Assembly (NCBI GenBank): GCA_026414245.1
Contig: JAOAJJ010000086.1
Span: 1-5,415, forward strand
Length of the DNA stretch: 5,415 bases
Direction of reading: 5' to 3'
From: Candidatus Bathyarchaeota archaeon
GTDB taxonomy: Archaea; Thermoproteota; Bathyarchaeia; Bathyarchaeales; DTEX01
A program made the translations under genes and the position numbers. The notes beneath the pieces were generated by a model. The model searched no databases and was not told the origin of the DNA. It saw only the letters and a list, made by a program, of their open reading frames with translations. This document shows, piece after piece, positions 1 through 4,947 of this stretch (position 1 is the first letter of the stretch; every line of letters begins with the position of its first letter).

Positions 1-369
1 ATATAGCTCCGCTAAAGCCGTATATTTATCCGCGTCGACGCTCACGATTTTCCACCAGTAGTCTTTCAGCCAGCCATATTTTTTAAGAGCCTCCTTAGTA
101 CTCATAATCTCTACTTTATCCTCAAAAATCTTCTGGACTGCTTTAAAGACAACTGAGTGATCTATTTGGAAAAAGGTTGCAGCCCTATTCTCCTGCTCCG
201 CTAAAACACCTACTTCAAACGCTCTTTCAAGAATATCCTTTGGAAGACTCGATATAGGGCACGGCTCCCAGTTTTTAGTCTGCCTAGAATATTGGCTTAT
301 ATCGAGATCCGGGCCGAATGCAGACGGTTTATTTATGGCTCGCAGCGCAGAGTCTTTACTTTCGGACAT
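1..369 (-). CDS. sufB: SufB-family Fe-S cluster assembly scaffold protein, N-terminal part (runs off the left edge)
   Basis: The first 123 residues of a SufB/SufD-family protein are present, starting at ATG 369-367; the rest lies beyond position 1. SufB is the cytoplasmic scaffold on which SufC drives Fe-S cluster assembly. The family is recognised from an N-terminal FGPDLDIS segment (about residues 18-25), the stretch RAATFFQIDHSVV (62-74), which is the conserved R-x-x-T-F-x-Q-x-D-x-S-V-V element of SufB/D proteins, and YGWLKDYWWKIVSVDADKY (98-116). The start codon has a GGTG match at 376-379, 6 nt upstream, and lies inside the 3' end of sufC in another frame (37 bp overlap), which suggests translational coupling. 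SufB and SufD cannot be separated from this part alone; SufB is preferred because archaeal SufC usually pairs with a single SufB-like partner. This reading frame was translated by hand and has no stop to the window edge. Confidence 0.88.
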   Translation of the reverse strand, partial: MSESKDSALRAINKPSAFGPDLDISQYSRQTKNWEPCPISSLPKDILERAFEVGVLAEQENRAATFFQIDHSVVFKAVQKIFEDKVEIMSTKEALKKYGWLKDYWWKIVSVDADKYTALAELY

Positions 370-1073
370 TTCTCGCACCACGCGTAACCTTCATTCAATA
401 TTTGACCTAATATTTTTGTCGGATTCCCGGAGCAAACTATTGTGCCGTCCATTAAAACATGCGCAATGTTAGCGTTAATATATTGGAGTATGACGCCGAG
501 ATGTGTAATTATTAGAGCGGAGCGGTTCTGCAGCGCTTCATTGATCACTGTTCCCAGAACCCTCAAGTTTTCCACGTCGACCCCCGAATCCGGCTCATCA
601 AGTATAAAGAGGTCGCTTTTCTGGGCTAAAACTTGAAGAATCTCAGACTTTTTAATCTCTCCTCCGGAAAAGCCTAAATTTATATCTCTTTCGAGGAAAC
701 TGGCTGGAAGCTTAACCTTCCTAAGAAGCTCGTTTATTTCTTCTTCGTTTGGTATTAGATGCCTTAAAATCCCGGCTAGCTTCACTCCTCTTATCGCTGG
801 CGGGTTCTGGAAGGCTACCCCTATACCCATCTTAACCCGTTCATCCGTCGGGAGGTTAGTTATATCTCTCCCCTTGAACAGTATCTTCCCTGAAACGATT
901 TTATATGCTGGAAAACCTAGGATAGCCATTATCAACGAGCTTTTCCCAGATCCGTTCGGCCCAAATAAAACGTGAACCTCGCCTTCACGTATCTGCAGGT
1001 TTATATCATTCAGTATCCTTCTTCCCGAAACCTCAACACTTATGTTCTTTAACTCAATTATGTTCTCTCCCAT
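333..1073 (-). CDS. sufC: SufC, ABC-type ATPase of Fe-S cluster assembly
   Basis: A complete 246-residue ABC ATPase, the usual length for SufC. All nucleotide-binding motifs are present: Walker A GPNGSGKSS (residues 38-46), Q-loop Gln89 in AFQNPP, signature GFSGGE (134-139), Walker B LFILDEPDSGVD (155-166) with catalytic Glu160, and the H-loop His191. The FQNPP and LDEPDSGVD wording is typical of SufC rather than of transporter ATPases, and no permease gene is adjacent. Known role: a soluble ATPase that binds SufB(D) and powers Fe-S cluster assembly. The sufB gene follows directly with a 37 bp overlap. The start ATG 1073-1071 has a GGAAGG Shine-Dalgarno-like site 6 nt upstream. The last 14 residues carry three cysteines (C233, C236, C244, the first two as CxxC), which could bind metal or Fe-S; that is inference. 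In the nomenclature of the two-component SUF-like minimal system, this would be SmsC. The stop is TAA. Confidence 0.95.
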   Translation of the reverse strand: MGENIIELKNISVEVSGRRILNDINLQIREGEVHVLFGPNGSGKSSLIMAILGFPAYKIVSGKILFKGRDITNLPTDERVKMGIGVAFQNPPAIRGVKLAGILRHLIPNEEEINELLRKVKLPASFLERDINLGFSGGEIKKSEILQVLAQKSDLFILDEPDSGVDVENLRVLGTVINEALQNRSALIITHLGVILQYINANIAHVLMDGTIVCSGNPTKILGQILNEGYAWCEKCPKVKTLRCEP

Positions 1074-1079
1074 AAAGAA

Positions 1080-1085
1080 CCTTCC
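1080..1085 (-). promoter_or_regulatory. Ribosome binding site of sufC
   Basis: On the minus strand, GGAAGG lies 6 nt (TTCTTT) before the sufC ATG at 1073. This is a good purine-rich anti-SD match at normal spacing and supports that ATG. It also shows that sufC can be translated independently of the GH2 gene ahead of it. Confidence 0.6.
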
Positions 1086-1105
1086 TTTCTCAAATAATTG
1101 AGAAA
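1086..1105 (-). promoter_or_regulatory. Perfect 8-bp inverted repeat in front of sufC (candidate operator or hairpin)
   Basis: TTTCTCAA and TTGAGAAA form a perfect 8-bp inverted repeat around a 4-nt spacer. They fill most of the 36-bp gap between the GH2 stop (1110) and the sufC ATG (1073), directly next to the Shine-Dalgarno site. A weak TATA-like TTAATTAG on the minus strand at about 1111-1118 would put a transcription start near 1088, so the repeat would overlap the initiation region. That is a usual place for an archaeal repressor to bind. Alternatives are an RNA hairpin that modulates sufC translation or ends GH2 transcription; there is no long T run, so a classical terminator is not well supported. 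The repeat itself is seen directly; its function is inference. Confidence 0.45.
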
Positions 1106-1109
1106 GCCG

Positions 1110-1910
1110 CTAATTAACGTTTCCCCGAGAACCTTCCTCTATACAGGCCTTCTGCCTATTAATGCTCCATATTATTTTCGGATCCACCTTCGGCTTCCTA
1201 TCAAAAGTATATAAGCCGTTCGTCTCCTGCTCTATATCATATAGCTGCGTGTAACAAAAGCCCGATATGCTCCTGTTGAAGAGTAGACTTTCAGTTAAAG
1301 CCTTGTATCGCGCAATATATTCCTCGATAGTTTTAGGTCTTTCACCATACCCCCAGCTCTCCCCAGGCTTAGCTTCCAGCGGATTCCACCATATTCCACC
1401 ATACTCGCTTACGATAAACGGCTGGCCTTCGTAGGGCATATTCCTCAAAAGGTTTGTTTGGGGCCTGAAGTCAAGCGGCCTTGAAGACTTTTCAGGTAAA
1501 TCTATGTAATGGTTCTTGAACTGCTCCGGATTCTGCTCATAATCGTGAACATCGTATATGTCTATTTCTTCACTGACATGTGTCCAGCCGCTGCAATCGA
1601 TAACCAGCCTAGTTGGATCAATAACTTTAGTTATGCGCACAACCCTCCGAATAAACTCGATGCAAGCGTAGTTGTCGGCGTCAATATCCCTCTCATTAAA
1701 TGGCGTCCATATGATGATGGACGGATGATTAAAATCCCTTCTTAATATAGTGATCCACTCGTCTAATAGAGCGTCTCTGGCAGAGGCGTTGGATAAATCG
1801 ATGCCCCAGTCTGGGAATTCACCAGCCACGAGGTAGCCGAGCCTATCAGCCCAATAGAGAAAACGCGTCTCGAAAACCTTCTGATGAAGTCTGGCTCCAT
1901 CAAACCCCAT
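1110..1910 (-). CDS. GH2 glycosidase, C-terminal fragment (TIM-barrel catalytic domain)
   Basis: This is the catalytic part of the interrupted GH2 gene, shown from the first ATG after the TAG (266 residues); the frame is open back to 1961, adding 17 more. The acid/base glutamate is E73 in WTPFNERD and the nucleophile is E169 in FIVSEYGG, so both catalytic residues are intact. MGFDGARLHQKVFETRFLYWADRLGYLVAGE (1-31) is a typical GH2 barrel segment. Only GAGAT-like purines precede ATG 1910, so independent initiation is weakly supported. Without the first barrel strand and the N-terminal domains the fragment is unlikely to fold as an active enzyme. The substrate cannot be told from the sequence: beta-galactoside, beta-glucuronide and other beta-glycosides are all possible. 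The final stop is TAG at 1112-1110, and the frame then continues open into sufC. Confidence 0.75.
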   Translation of the reverse strand: MGFDGARLHQKVFETRFLYWADRLGYLVAGEFPDWGIDLSNASARDALLDEWITILRRDFNHPSIIIWTPFNERDIDADNYACIEFIRRVVRITKVIDPTRLVIDCSGWTHVSEEIDIYDVHDYEQNPEQFKNHYIDLPEKSSRPLDFRPQTNLLRNMPYEGQPFIVSEYGGIWWNPLEAKPGESWGYGERPKTIEEYIARYKALTESLLFNRSISGFCYTQLYDIEQETNGLYTFDRKPKVDPKIIWSINRQKACIEEGSRGNVN

Positions 1911-1950
1911 ATTCTTAGCGATCTCTATATCACGCCTTAAATCATCGTCT

Positions 1951-1973
1951 GACGGCGCCGTCTAAACGCCGTC
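1951..1973 (-). repeat. GC-rich palindrome/hairpin with the internal TAG in its loop
   Basis: On the minus strand, GACGGCG (1973-1967), a 9-nt loop, and CGCCGTC (1957-1951) can form a 7-bp almost pure G/C stem. The loop contains the internal TAG (1964-1962). The same stretch also holds a perfect 12-bp palindrome, GACGGCGCCGTC (1951-1962), and a direct repeat of GACGGCG separated by TTTA. Some of this GC richness follows from the conserved Asp-Gly and Thr-Ala-Pro-Ser codons, so the structure may be a by-product of coding. It may also have promoted a mutation or a base-calling error. A role in stop-codon readthrough is speculative. Confidence 0.5.
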
Positions 1974-2891
1974 GGGATAATATCCTTGGTCTAGAACAAG
2001 TCTTAGAAAGCGTACTTGATTGTTGAGCAGAATCTTGTTTTCTGAGCTGCGTATCTCGCGAAAACCAATATAGGAGCTGACCTCGTCGACTGAACCATCT
2101 TCAGAGGTTAGTTTAAGTAGCAGCTTATAGAGGTGGGGGTCTTCCGGAGACCATAAATGCACATCTGAAACATTCATATGGATGTGGCTTAATGGTTTAA
2201 GTAGAGATGTTTGAGCGTCAGCTACAAGTTTGCCCTCATCATATATTTCGGCTGAAATAGTATACTTGCCCCCATCGCCCTTAACCTCAAGCTCCATGAA
2301 GACGCTTCCGTCACTCGGCTCCGCCACCACTTTAAAGTAGTTTATGTATTGTCTCGGGGTAGCTTCAAGCCAGACAGTCTGCCAAATACCTGTCACACGA
2401 GTATATAGGCATCCGTAGGATTTTAGGCGATGGCTTTGTTTACCAGTCGGCTGAAGTCGACTTCTACAGTCGTCTTGAGCCCAAACGACCAGCTCATTAT
2501 CGCCTGGCTTCACTAGTTCTGTTATATCAAATGTGAAAGGCGAGTATCCACCCTTGTGGACGCCGGCTAAATATCCGTTAACCCAAACCGTCGCCTTATA
2601 ATCTACTGCGCCAAAGTGGAGTAAGATGCGGCCATCGAGCCACTTATCTGGAAAGCTGAAGAACCGCCTATACCAGACTGACTCCATAAAGTCTTTTTCT
2701 CCGATGCCGGACAAAGTGCTTTCTGGGGGAAATGGAACAATTATTTTCCTCGAGAAATCTTTACCGCTACACCAGCCCTTTTCAAGACCGCTCTTAGCAT
2801 TATCTATCTCAAACTGCCACTCGCCATTAAGGTTTATCCATGTTTTCCTCTCAAAGTCGGGTCTGGGATGCTCCGGTCTCGGTATATTCAA
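1962..2891 (-). CDS. GH2 glycosidase, N-terminal fragment (sugar-binding and Ig-like domains)
   Basis: 309 residues ending at the internal TAG. Residues 1-180 are the GH2 sugar-binding (jelly-roll) domain, with INLNGEWQFEID (19-30), FGAVDYKATVWVNG (93-106), and YTRVTGIWQTVWLE (163-176), the last being a hallmark of the family. Residues about 182-280 are the Ig-like domain, with HLWSPEDPHLY (245-255) and GFREI (276-280). Residues 281-309 enter the first strand of the TIM barrel (FLRLVLDQGYYPDG) and stop there, so the fragment alone lacks an active site. The start is TTG 2891-2889, preceded by GAGG at 2901-2904 with 9-nt spacing. It yields the normal family beginning IPRPEHPRPDF. The gene starts 5 nt after the agmatinase stop codon, so co-transcription is likely. 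If translation ends at the TAG, the product would be a carbohydrate-binding stub at most. Confidence 0.8.
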   Translation of the reverse strand: MNIPRPEHPRPDFERKTWINLNGEWQFEIDNAKSGLEKGWCSGKDFSRKIIVPFPPESTLSGIGEKDFMESVWYRRFFSFPDKWLDGRILLHFGAVDYKATVWVNGYLAGVHKGGYSPFTFDITELVKPGDNELVVWAQDDCRSRLQPTGKQSHRLKSYGCLYTRVTGIWQTVWLEATPRQYINYFKVVAEPSDGSVFMELEVKGDGGKYTISAEIYDEGKLVADAQTSLLKPLSHIHMNVSDVHLWSPEDPHLYKLLLKLTSEDGSVDEVSSYIGFREIRSSENKILLNNQVRFLRLVLDQGYYPDGV

Positions 2892-2896
2892 GCCAG

Positions 2897-3799
2897 TCAG
2901 CCTCTACACCTTAAGCCTATTTTATATAGGTGTGAGAGAAACTCAAATATAATTTTGGCGGCTTGTATAGATGTTATGCCGAAGTCATAGTGCGGTGTCA
3001 CCTCAACAATATCGAAGGCAACTAGGCGTTGATCACATAAACCAAGCAAAATATCTAGAAGCACACTTGTTGACAGCCCTTCCGGCTCCGGATTCTGAAC
3101 CGCCGGCGCAAACGCGGGATCTAAGACATCCATGTCAAGCGTGATGTAAATTTTGCTGCAGTCGGATAGCGTGCTTCTAATATCCTGTAAAATATTACCT
3201 AAATCGTCCCGCATAATCCTTTGTGAAGACACATACTTAATGTCGTCGACGCTAAACAAGTAGTCGAGCTCTTCTCTGCAGACAGCCCTAGTTCCAACCT
3301 CAACGATGACTTTAGGTTTAACTTTCTCATGTATTCTGCGCATGAATGTGGCGTGGCATACTTCCTCATCCATATACTTGTCTCTCAAGTCTAAGTGCGC
3401 ATCAAAGCTTATTAGCGCGAAGTCTCCATCAATGCTCTTAGATGAGCCGAGGGTTAGGGTGTGTTCGCCGCCGATAATTATGGGGATCTTATCCATCCCT
3501 ATTATGTCTCGGCAGACAAGGCTTAGTCTCCTCAAAGTTTCCTCAATGTTTCCGCTCACATGTAGATCCCCGGCATCATGGATTCCCGCATCTTCAATAT
3601 CGACATGGGATCTAAAGCTATATGTTTCTATGTTAAGAGAAGCCTCCCTAATCGCCGTCGGCGCAAACCTAGCTCCCGAACGATAGGTGCTTGTGGCGTC
3701 AAATGGCACGCCGAAGACAACGTATCTCGCTTCTTTAAGGCTCCTCTGGTAACCACTGAAAAACATCGTTGTAGAGGTGAATAAACTTAGGTAGCTCAT
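2897..3799 (-). CDS. speB: Agmatinase-type ureohydrolase (arginase/agmatinase superfamily)
   Basis: A complete 300-residue Mn-dependent ureohydrolase. The metal ligands are all visible: His113 in GGEH (110-113), Asp133/His135/Asp137 in SFDAHLD (131-137), and Asp222/Asp224 in LDMDVLD (221-227). The conserved Glu266 lies in VEVTPHYD. The reaction is hydrolysis of a guanidino group to an amine plus urea, most likely agmatine to putrescine in the cytoplasm. The wording RSGARFAPTAIREASLNIETYS and NPEPEGL matches the archaeal branch. In Thermococcus a related enzyme acts on N1-aminopropylagmatine, so that substrate is possible too; arginase is less likely. The ATG at 3799 has no clear Shine-Dalgarno site but a TATA-like box (TTATAA) about 27 nt upstream, which fits a leaderless mRNA. 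The stop is TGA at 2899-2897. The 3' end contains the Shine-Dalgarno site and a TATA-like element for the GH2 gene. Confidence 0.93.
   Translation of the reverse strand: MSYLSLFTSTTMFFSGYQRSLKEARYVVFGVPFDATSTYRSGARFAPTAIREASLNIETYSFRSHVDIEDAGIHDAGDLHVSGNIEETLRRLSLVCRDIIGMDKIPIIIGGEHTLTLGSSKSIDGDFALISFDAHLDLRDKYMDEEVCHATFMRRIHEKVKPKVIVEVGTRAVCREELDYLFSVDDIKYVSSQRIMRDDLGNILQDIRSTLSDCSKIYITLDMDVLDPAFAPAVQNPEPEGLSTSVLLDILLGLCDQRLVAFDIVEVTPHYDFGITSIQAAKIIFEFLSHLYKIGLRCRG
2901..2904 (-). promoter_or_regulatory. Ribosome binding site deciding the TTG start of GH2
   Basis: GAGG on the minus strand lies 9 nt before TTG 2891-2889 and within the last codons of the agmatinase gene. No ATG or GTG lies nearby in this frame and the protein N-terminus fits the family, so the TTG start is preferred. 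Confidence 0.45.
2919..2928 (-). promoter_or_regulatory. TATA-like box ahead of the GH2 gene, inside the agmatinase 3' end
   Basis: TATATAAAAT on the minus strand is a strong match to an archaeal TATA box. It is framed by the near-palindrome CCTAT...ATAGG (2916-2930). Expected initiation 25-27 nt downstream falls near 2897, only a few bases before the GH2 TTG start at 2891. It may give GH2 its own almost leaderless transcript. However, that would leave out the GAGG site at 2901-2904, so a promoter here and SD-led translation do not fit together perfectly. The AT richness could also come from the Tyr-Lys-Ile codons it overlaps. Confidence 0.35.
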
Positions 3800-3823
3800 G
3801 TCTCATATCTTCATCGCCAAATG

Positions 3824-3831
3824 CTTATAAG
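3824..3831. promoter_or_regulatory. Symmetrical TATA element in the divergent promoter region
   Basis: CTTATAAG is a perfect palindrome (GCTTATAAGC when extended, 3823-3832) in the 89-bp gap between the agmatinase start (3799) and the plus-strand membrane gene (3889). Read on the minus strand, its centre is about 28 nt from the agmatinase ATG, the spacing expected for an archaeal leaderless promoter. Read on the plus strand, initiation would fall near 3854, leaving a leader of about 35 nt that keeps the Shine-Dalgarno site of the 3889 gene. A second AT-rich candidate for the plus strand, ATTATTTATT, lies at 3851-3860. Confidence 0.5.
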
Positions 3832-3871
3832 CTATTTTGGCAGATCCTAAATTATTTATTTCCGAAAACTG

Positions 3872-3883
3872 GGAGGCGGTGAT
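3872..3883 (+). promoter_or_regulatory. Extended ribosome binding site deciding the GTG start at 3889
   Basis: GGAGGCGGTGAT holds two overlapping matches to the archaeal anti-SD complement: GGAGG, 12 nt from the start, and GGTGAT, 5 nt from it. The second has near-ideal spacing to GTG 3889-3891, which fixes that codon as the start. Confidence 0.65.
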
Positions 3884-3888
3884 TTAAA

Positions 3889-4269
3889 GTGCGCGGAAAG
3901 GATGAGAGACCAATCACATCTAAGCGCTTATACGTAATGTCAATCTCATGCTTCCTTGCAGGCATATCTCTGCTGATCACAATGGTGCAATCAAAATATA
4001 TGCCGTATCATCTAGCGTTTATTGGAGCGCTCAATATACTCACATCCTATGGAGTAACAGTCATGAGAAAATGGGCTTTTTACCTGGCGCTCTTCACATC
4101 GCTGATAAGCCTGGTATTCGGCTCCATTACTTTGGCAGCGATATTGAGGCTCTTTAATGTGGCTTTGGATTTAACGAGTGGGCTTATGCTGTCAGCCATG
4201 ATATTATACATGGCTCTCTTCGCAGTTCTTCTAGCGTATATTGTCTTTAACAGGGGTAAGTTCTTATAG
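3889..4269 (+). CDS. Uncharacterised four-helix membrane protein
   Basis: 126 residues that I cannot assign to a known family. There are four hydrophobic segments: about residues 14-33, 39-58, 62-87 and 97-120. The short ends are basic or charged (MRGKDERPITSKR at the N-terminus, NRGKFL at the C-terminus). By the positive-inside rule both ends probably face the cytoplasm. No cysteine or histidine cluster or catalytic motif is seen. The start is GTG with a strong Shine-Dalgarno site; the stop is TAG. The next gene begins 43 nt downstream on the same strand with its own Shine-Dalgarno site, so the two probably form an operon and may work together at the membrane. The regular TM pattern, the well-placed Shine-Dalgarno site and the divergent promoter support a real gene despite the unknown function. 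Confidence 0.8.
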   Translation: MRGKDERPITSKRLYVMSISCFLAGISLLITMVQSKYMPYHLAFIGALNILTSYGVTVMRKWAFYLALFTSLISLVFGSITLAAILRLFNVALDLTSGLMLSAMILYMALFAVLLAYIVFNRGKFL

Positions 4270-4298
4270 CGTCTCCACCAAAATCGATTTATTCTTGT

Positions 4299-4303
4299 AG
4301 GAG
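4299..4303 (+). promoter_or_regulatory. Ribosome binding site deciding the TTG start at 4313
   Basis: AGGAG lies 9 nt before TTG 4313-4315. The first in-frame ATG is 24 nt further on (4337) and lacks a comparable site, so TTG is the better start. A shorter protein from 4337 would lose only eight residues. Confidence 0.55.
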
Positions 4304-4312
4304 AAGCTTTTT

Positions 4313-4945
4313 TTGAGTGTAGCGCACTTGGGTTCTATGGGGCTTCCATCTAGGTTTCATAAAACTGTTAAGGTGCCGGCGGATCAGCTCCTTGAGGCGC
4401 TGTCGCAGATTCTTCACGAGGGGTCTGTAGAGGAAAATATTGGAGGAAAAACATTTAAGTCTACTGTCGGTTGGAAGGCTGGTGTCACGCTTAAAGTGCG
4501 GGTGATCCCTGAGGGAGATGTCAGCTCGCTTGAGTTCGACTTTAGCTATCGTGGGCTCATGCTCACCATACTAATTGTCCTGGTAGCTTTCATAGCGTTA
4601 AGCTTAATCCTGTCATCATTGATCCCGATTCTTCTATCGTTGGCGGCAATACTTCTACTCGTATATATAGCAAGCCTAGAGCTGAATGAATTTTTAAGGA
4701 AAATTAGCGATACCCTTTCAGGCTTAGAGGCTGAGTATCACCGAATGAAGCTCATGAAGGATAGGGCTAGATGGAGAAGCGACGGAAGAAATATCGAAGA
4801 CCTTTATAGAAGATTATGTGAAAAACATGTTAAGATGTGGGGAAGCACCTTCACCCTAGAATATAAGATTAGGGAGTATGAAAGACAGGGGCTGACTAGA
4901 GATGAAGCCATAAGAAAGATCTCTGAAGAAGAGGGGATCTTTTAA
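4313..4945 (+). CDS. Uncharacterised membrane protein: soluble N-terminal domain, two-helix hairpin, charged C-terminal tail
   Basis: 210 residues, function unknown. Residues about 14-78 form a small soluble domain of alternating helix and strands (KVPADQLLEALSQIL, then strand-like FKSTVGW, VTLKVRVIP, SSLEFDFSY). The layout is loosely like a lipid- or ligand-binding (START/SRPBCC-like) fold, but no motif proves that. Residues 82-122 are strongly hydrophobic and long enough for two TM helices in a hairpin, which would place both ends on the same side. Residues 123-210 are highly charged and helical, with coiled-coil potential at 125-150 and an end TLEYKIREYERQGLTRDEAIRKISEEEGI that looks like a folded helical module I cannot name. 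Start TTG, stop TAA. It follows the four-helix protein by 43 nt, probably in the same operon, and ends 2 nt before the convergent minus-strand ORF. Confidence 0.8.
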   Translation: MSVAHLGSMGLPSRFHKTVKVPADQLLEALSQILHEGSVEENIGGKTFKSTVGWKAGVTLKVRVIPEGDVSSLEFDFSYRGLMLTILIVLVAFIALSLILSSLIPILLSLAAILLLVYIASLELNEFLRKISDTLSGLEAEYHRMKLMKDRARWRSDGRNIEDLYRRLCEKHVKMWGSTFTLEYKIREYERQGLTRDEAIRKISEEEGIF

Positions 4946-4947
4946 GG

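Larger units (their letters stand above)
1110..2891 (-). pseudogene. GH2 glycosidase gene interrupted by a single in-frame TAG codon
   Basis: Read through codon 310, this is one 593-codon glycoside hydrolase family 2 gene (beta-galactosidase/beta-glucuronidase type). It has a sugar-binding jelly roll, an Ig-like domain and a TIM barrel in the right order, at about the length of compact GH2 enzymes. The interruption is TAG at 1964-1962. The residues before it end YYPDGV and those after it begin TAPSDDDLRRDIEIAKNMGFDGARLHQ, in the same frame. The familiar GH2 wording here is PDG-x-Y-TAPSD (from memory), so nothing is inserted or lost and the TAG stands where an aromatic residue, often Tyr, is usual. 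A one-base change from TAT, TAC or TGG would explain it. No other stop or frameshift is visible and both catalytic glutamates remain (E400, E496). It could be a young pseudogene, an assembly or sequencing error, or a readthrough gene. No signal peptide is seen. The bacterial-type enzyme beside housekeeping genes suggests horizontal transfer. Confidence 0.85.

Noticed and set aside
333..1073. SufC ORF as a transporter ATPase
   Set aside because: There is no permease or binding protein next to it, the motif wording is that of SufC, and a SufB-family frame overlaps its 3' end.
1509..1745. Plus-strand open frame opposite the GH2 barrel
   Set aside because: It is antisense to the conserved catalytic region of GH2 and lacks translation signals.
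2626..2952. Plus-strand open frame opposite the start of GH2
   Set aside because: It is fully antisense to well-conserved GH2 and agmatinase coding sequence, has no Shine-Dalgarno site, and its peptide has no recognisable features.
3306..3784. Plus-strand open frames opposite the agmatinase gene
   Set aside because: They are shadows of the agmatinase codons; the composition is Ser/Arg-rich and no start signal is visible.
3948..4157. Second plus-strand frame inside the four-helix membrane gene
   Set aside because: The overlapping 3889-4269 frame has regular TM segments and a strong Shine-Dalgarno site; this one has neither.
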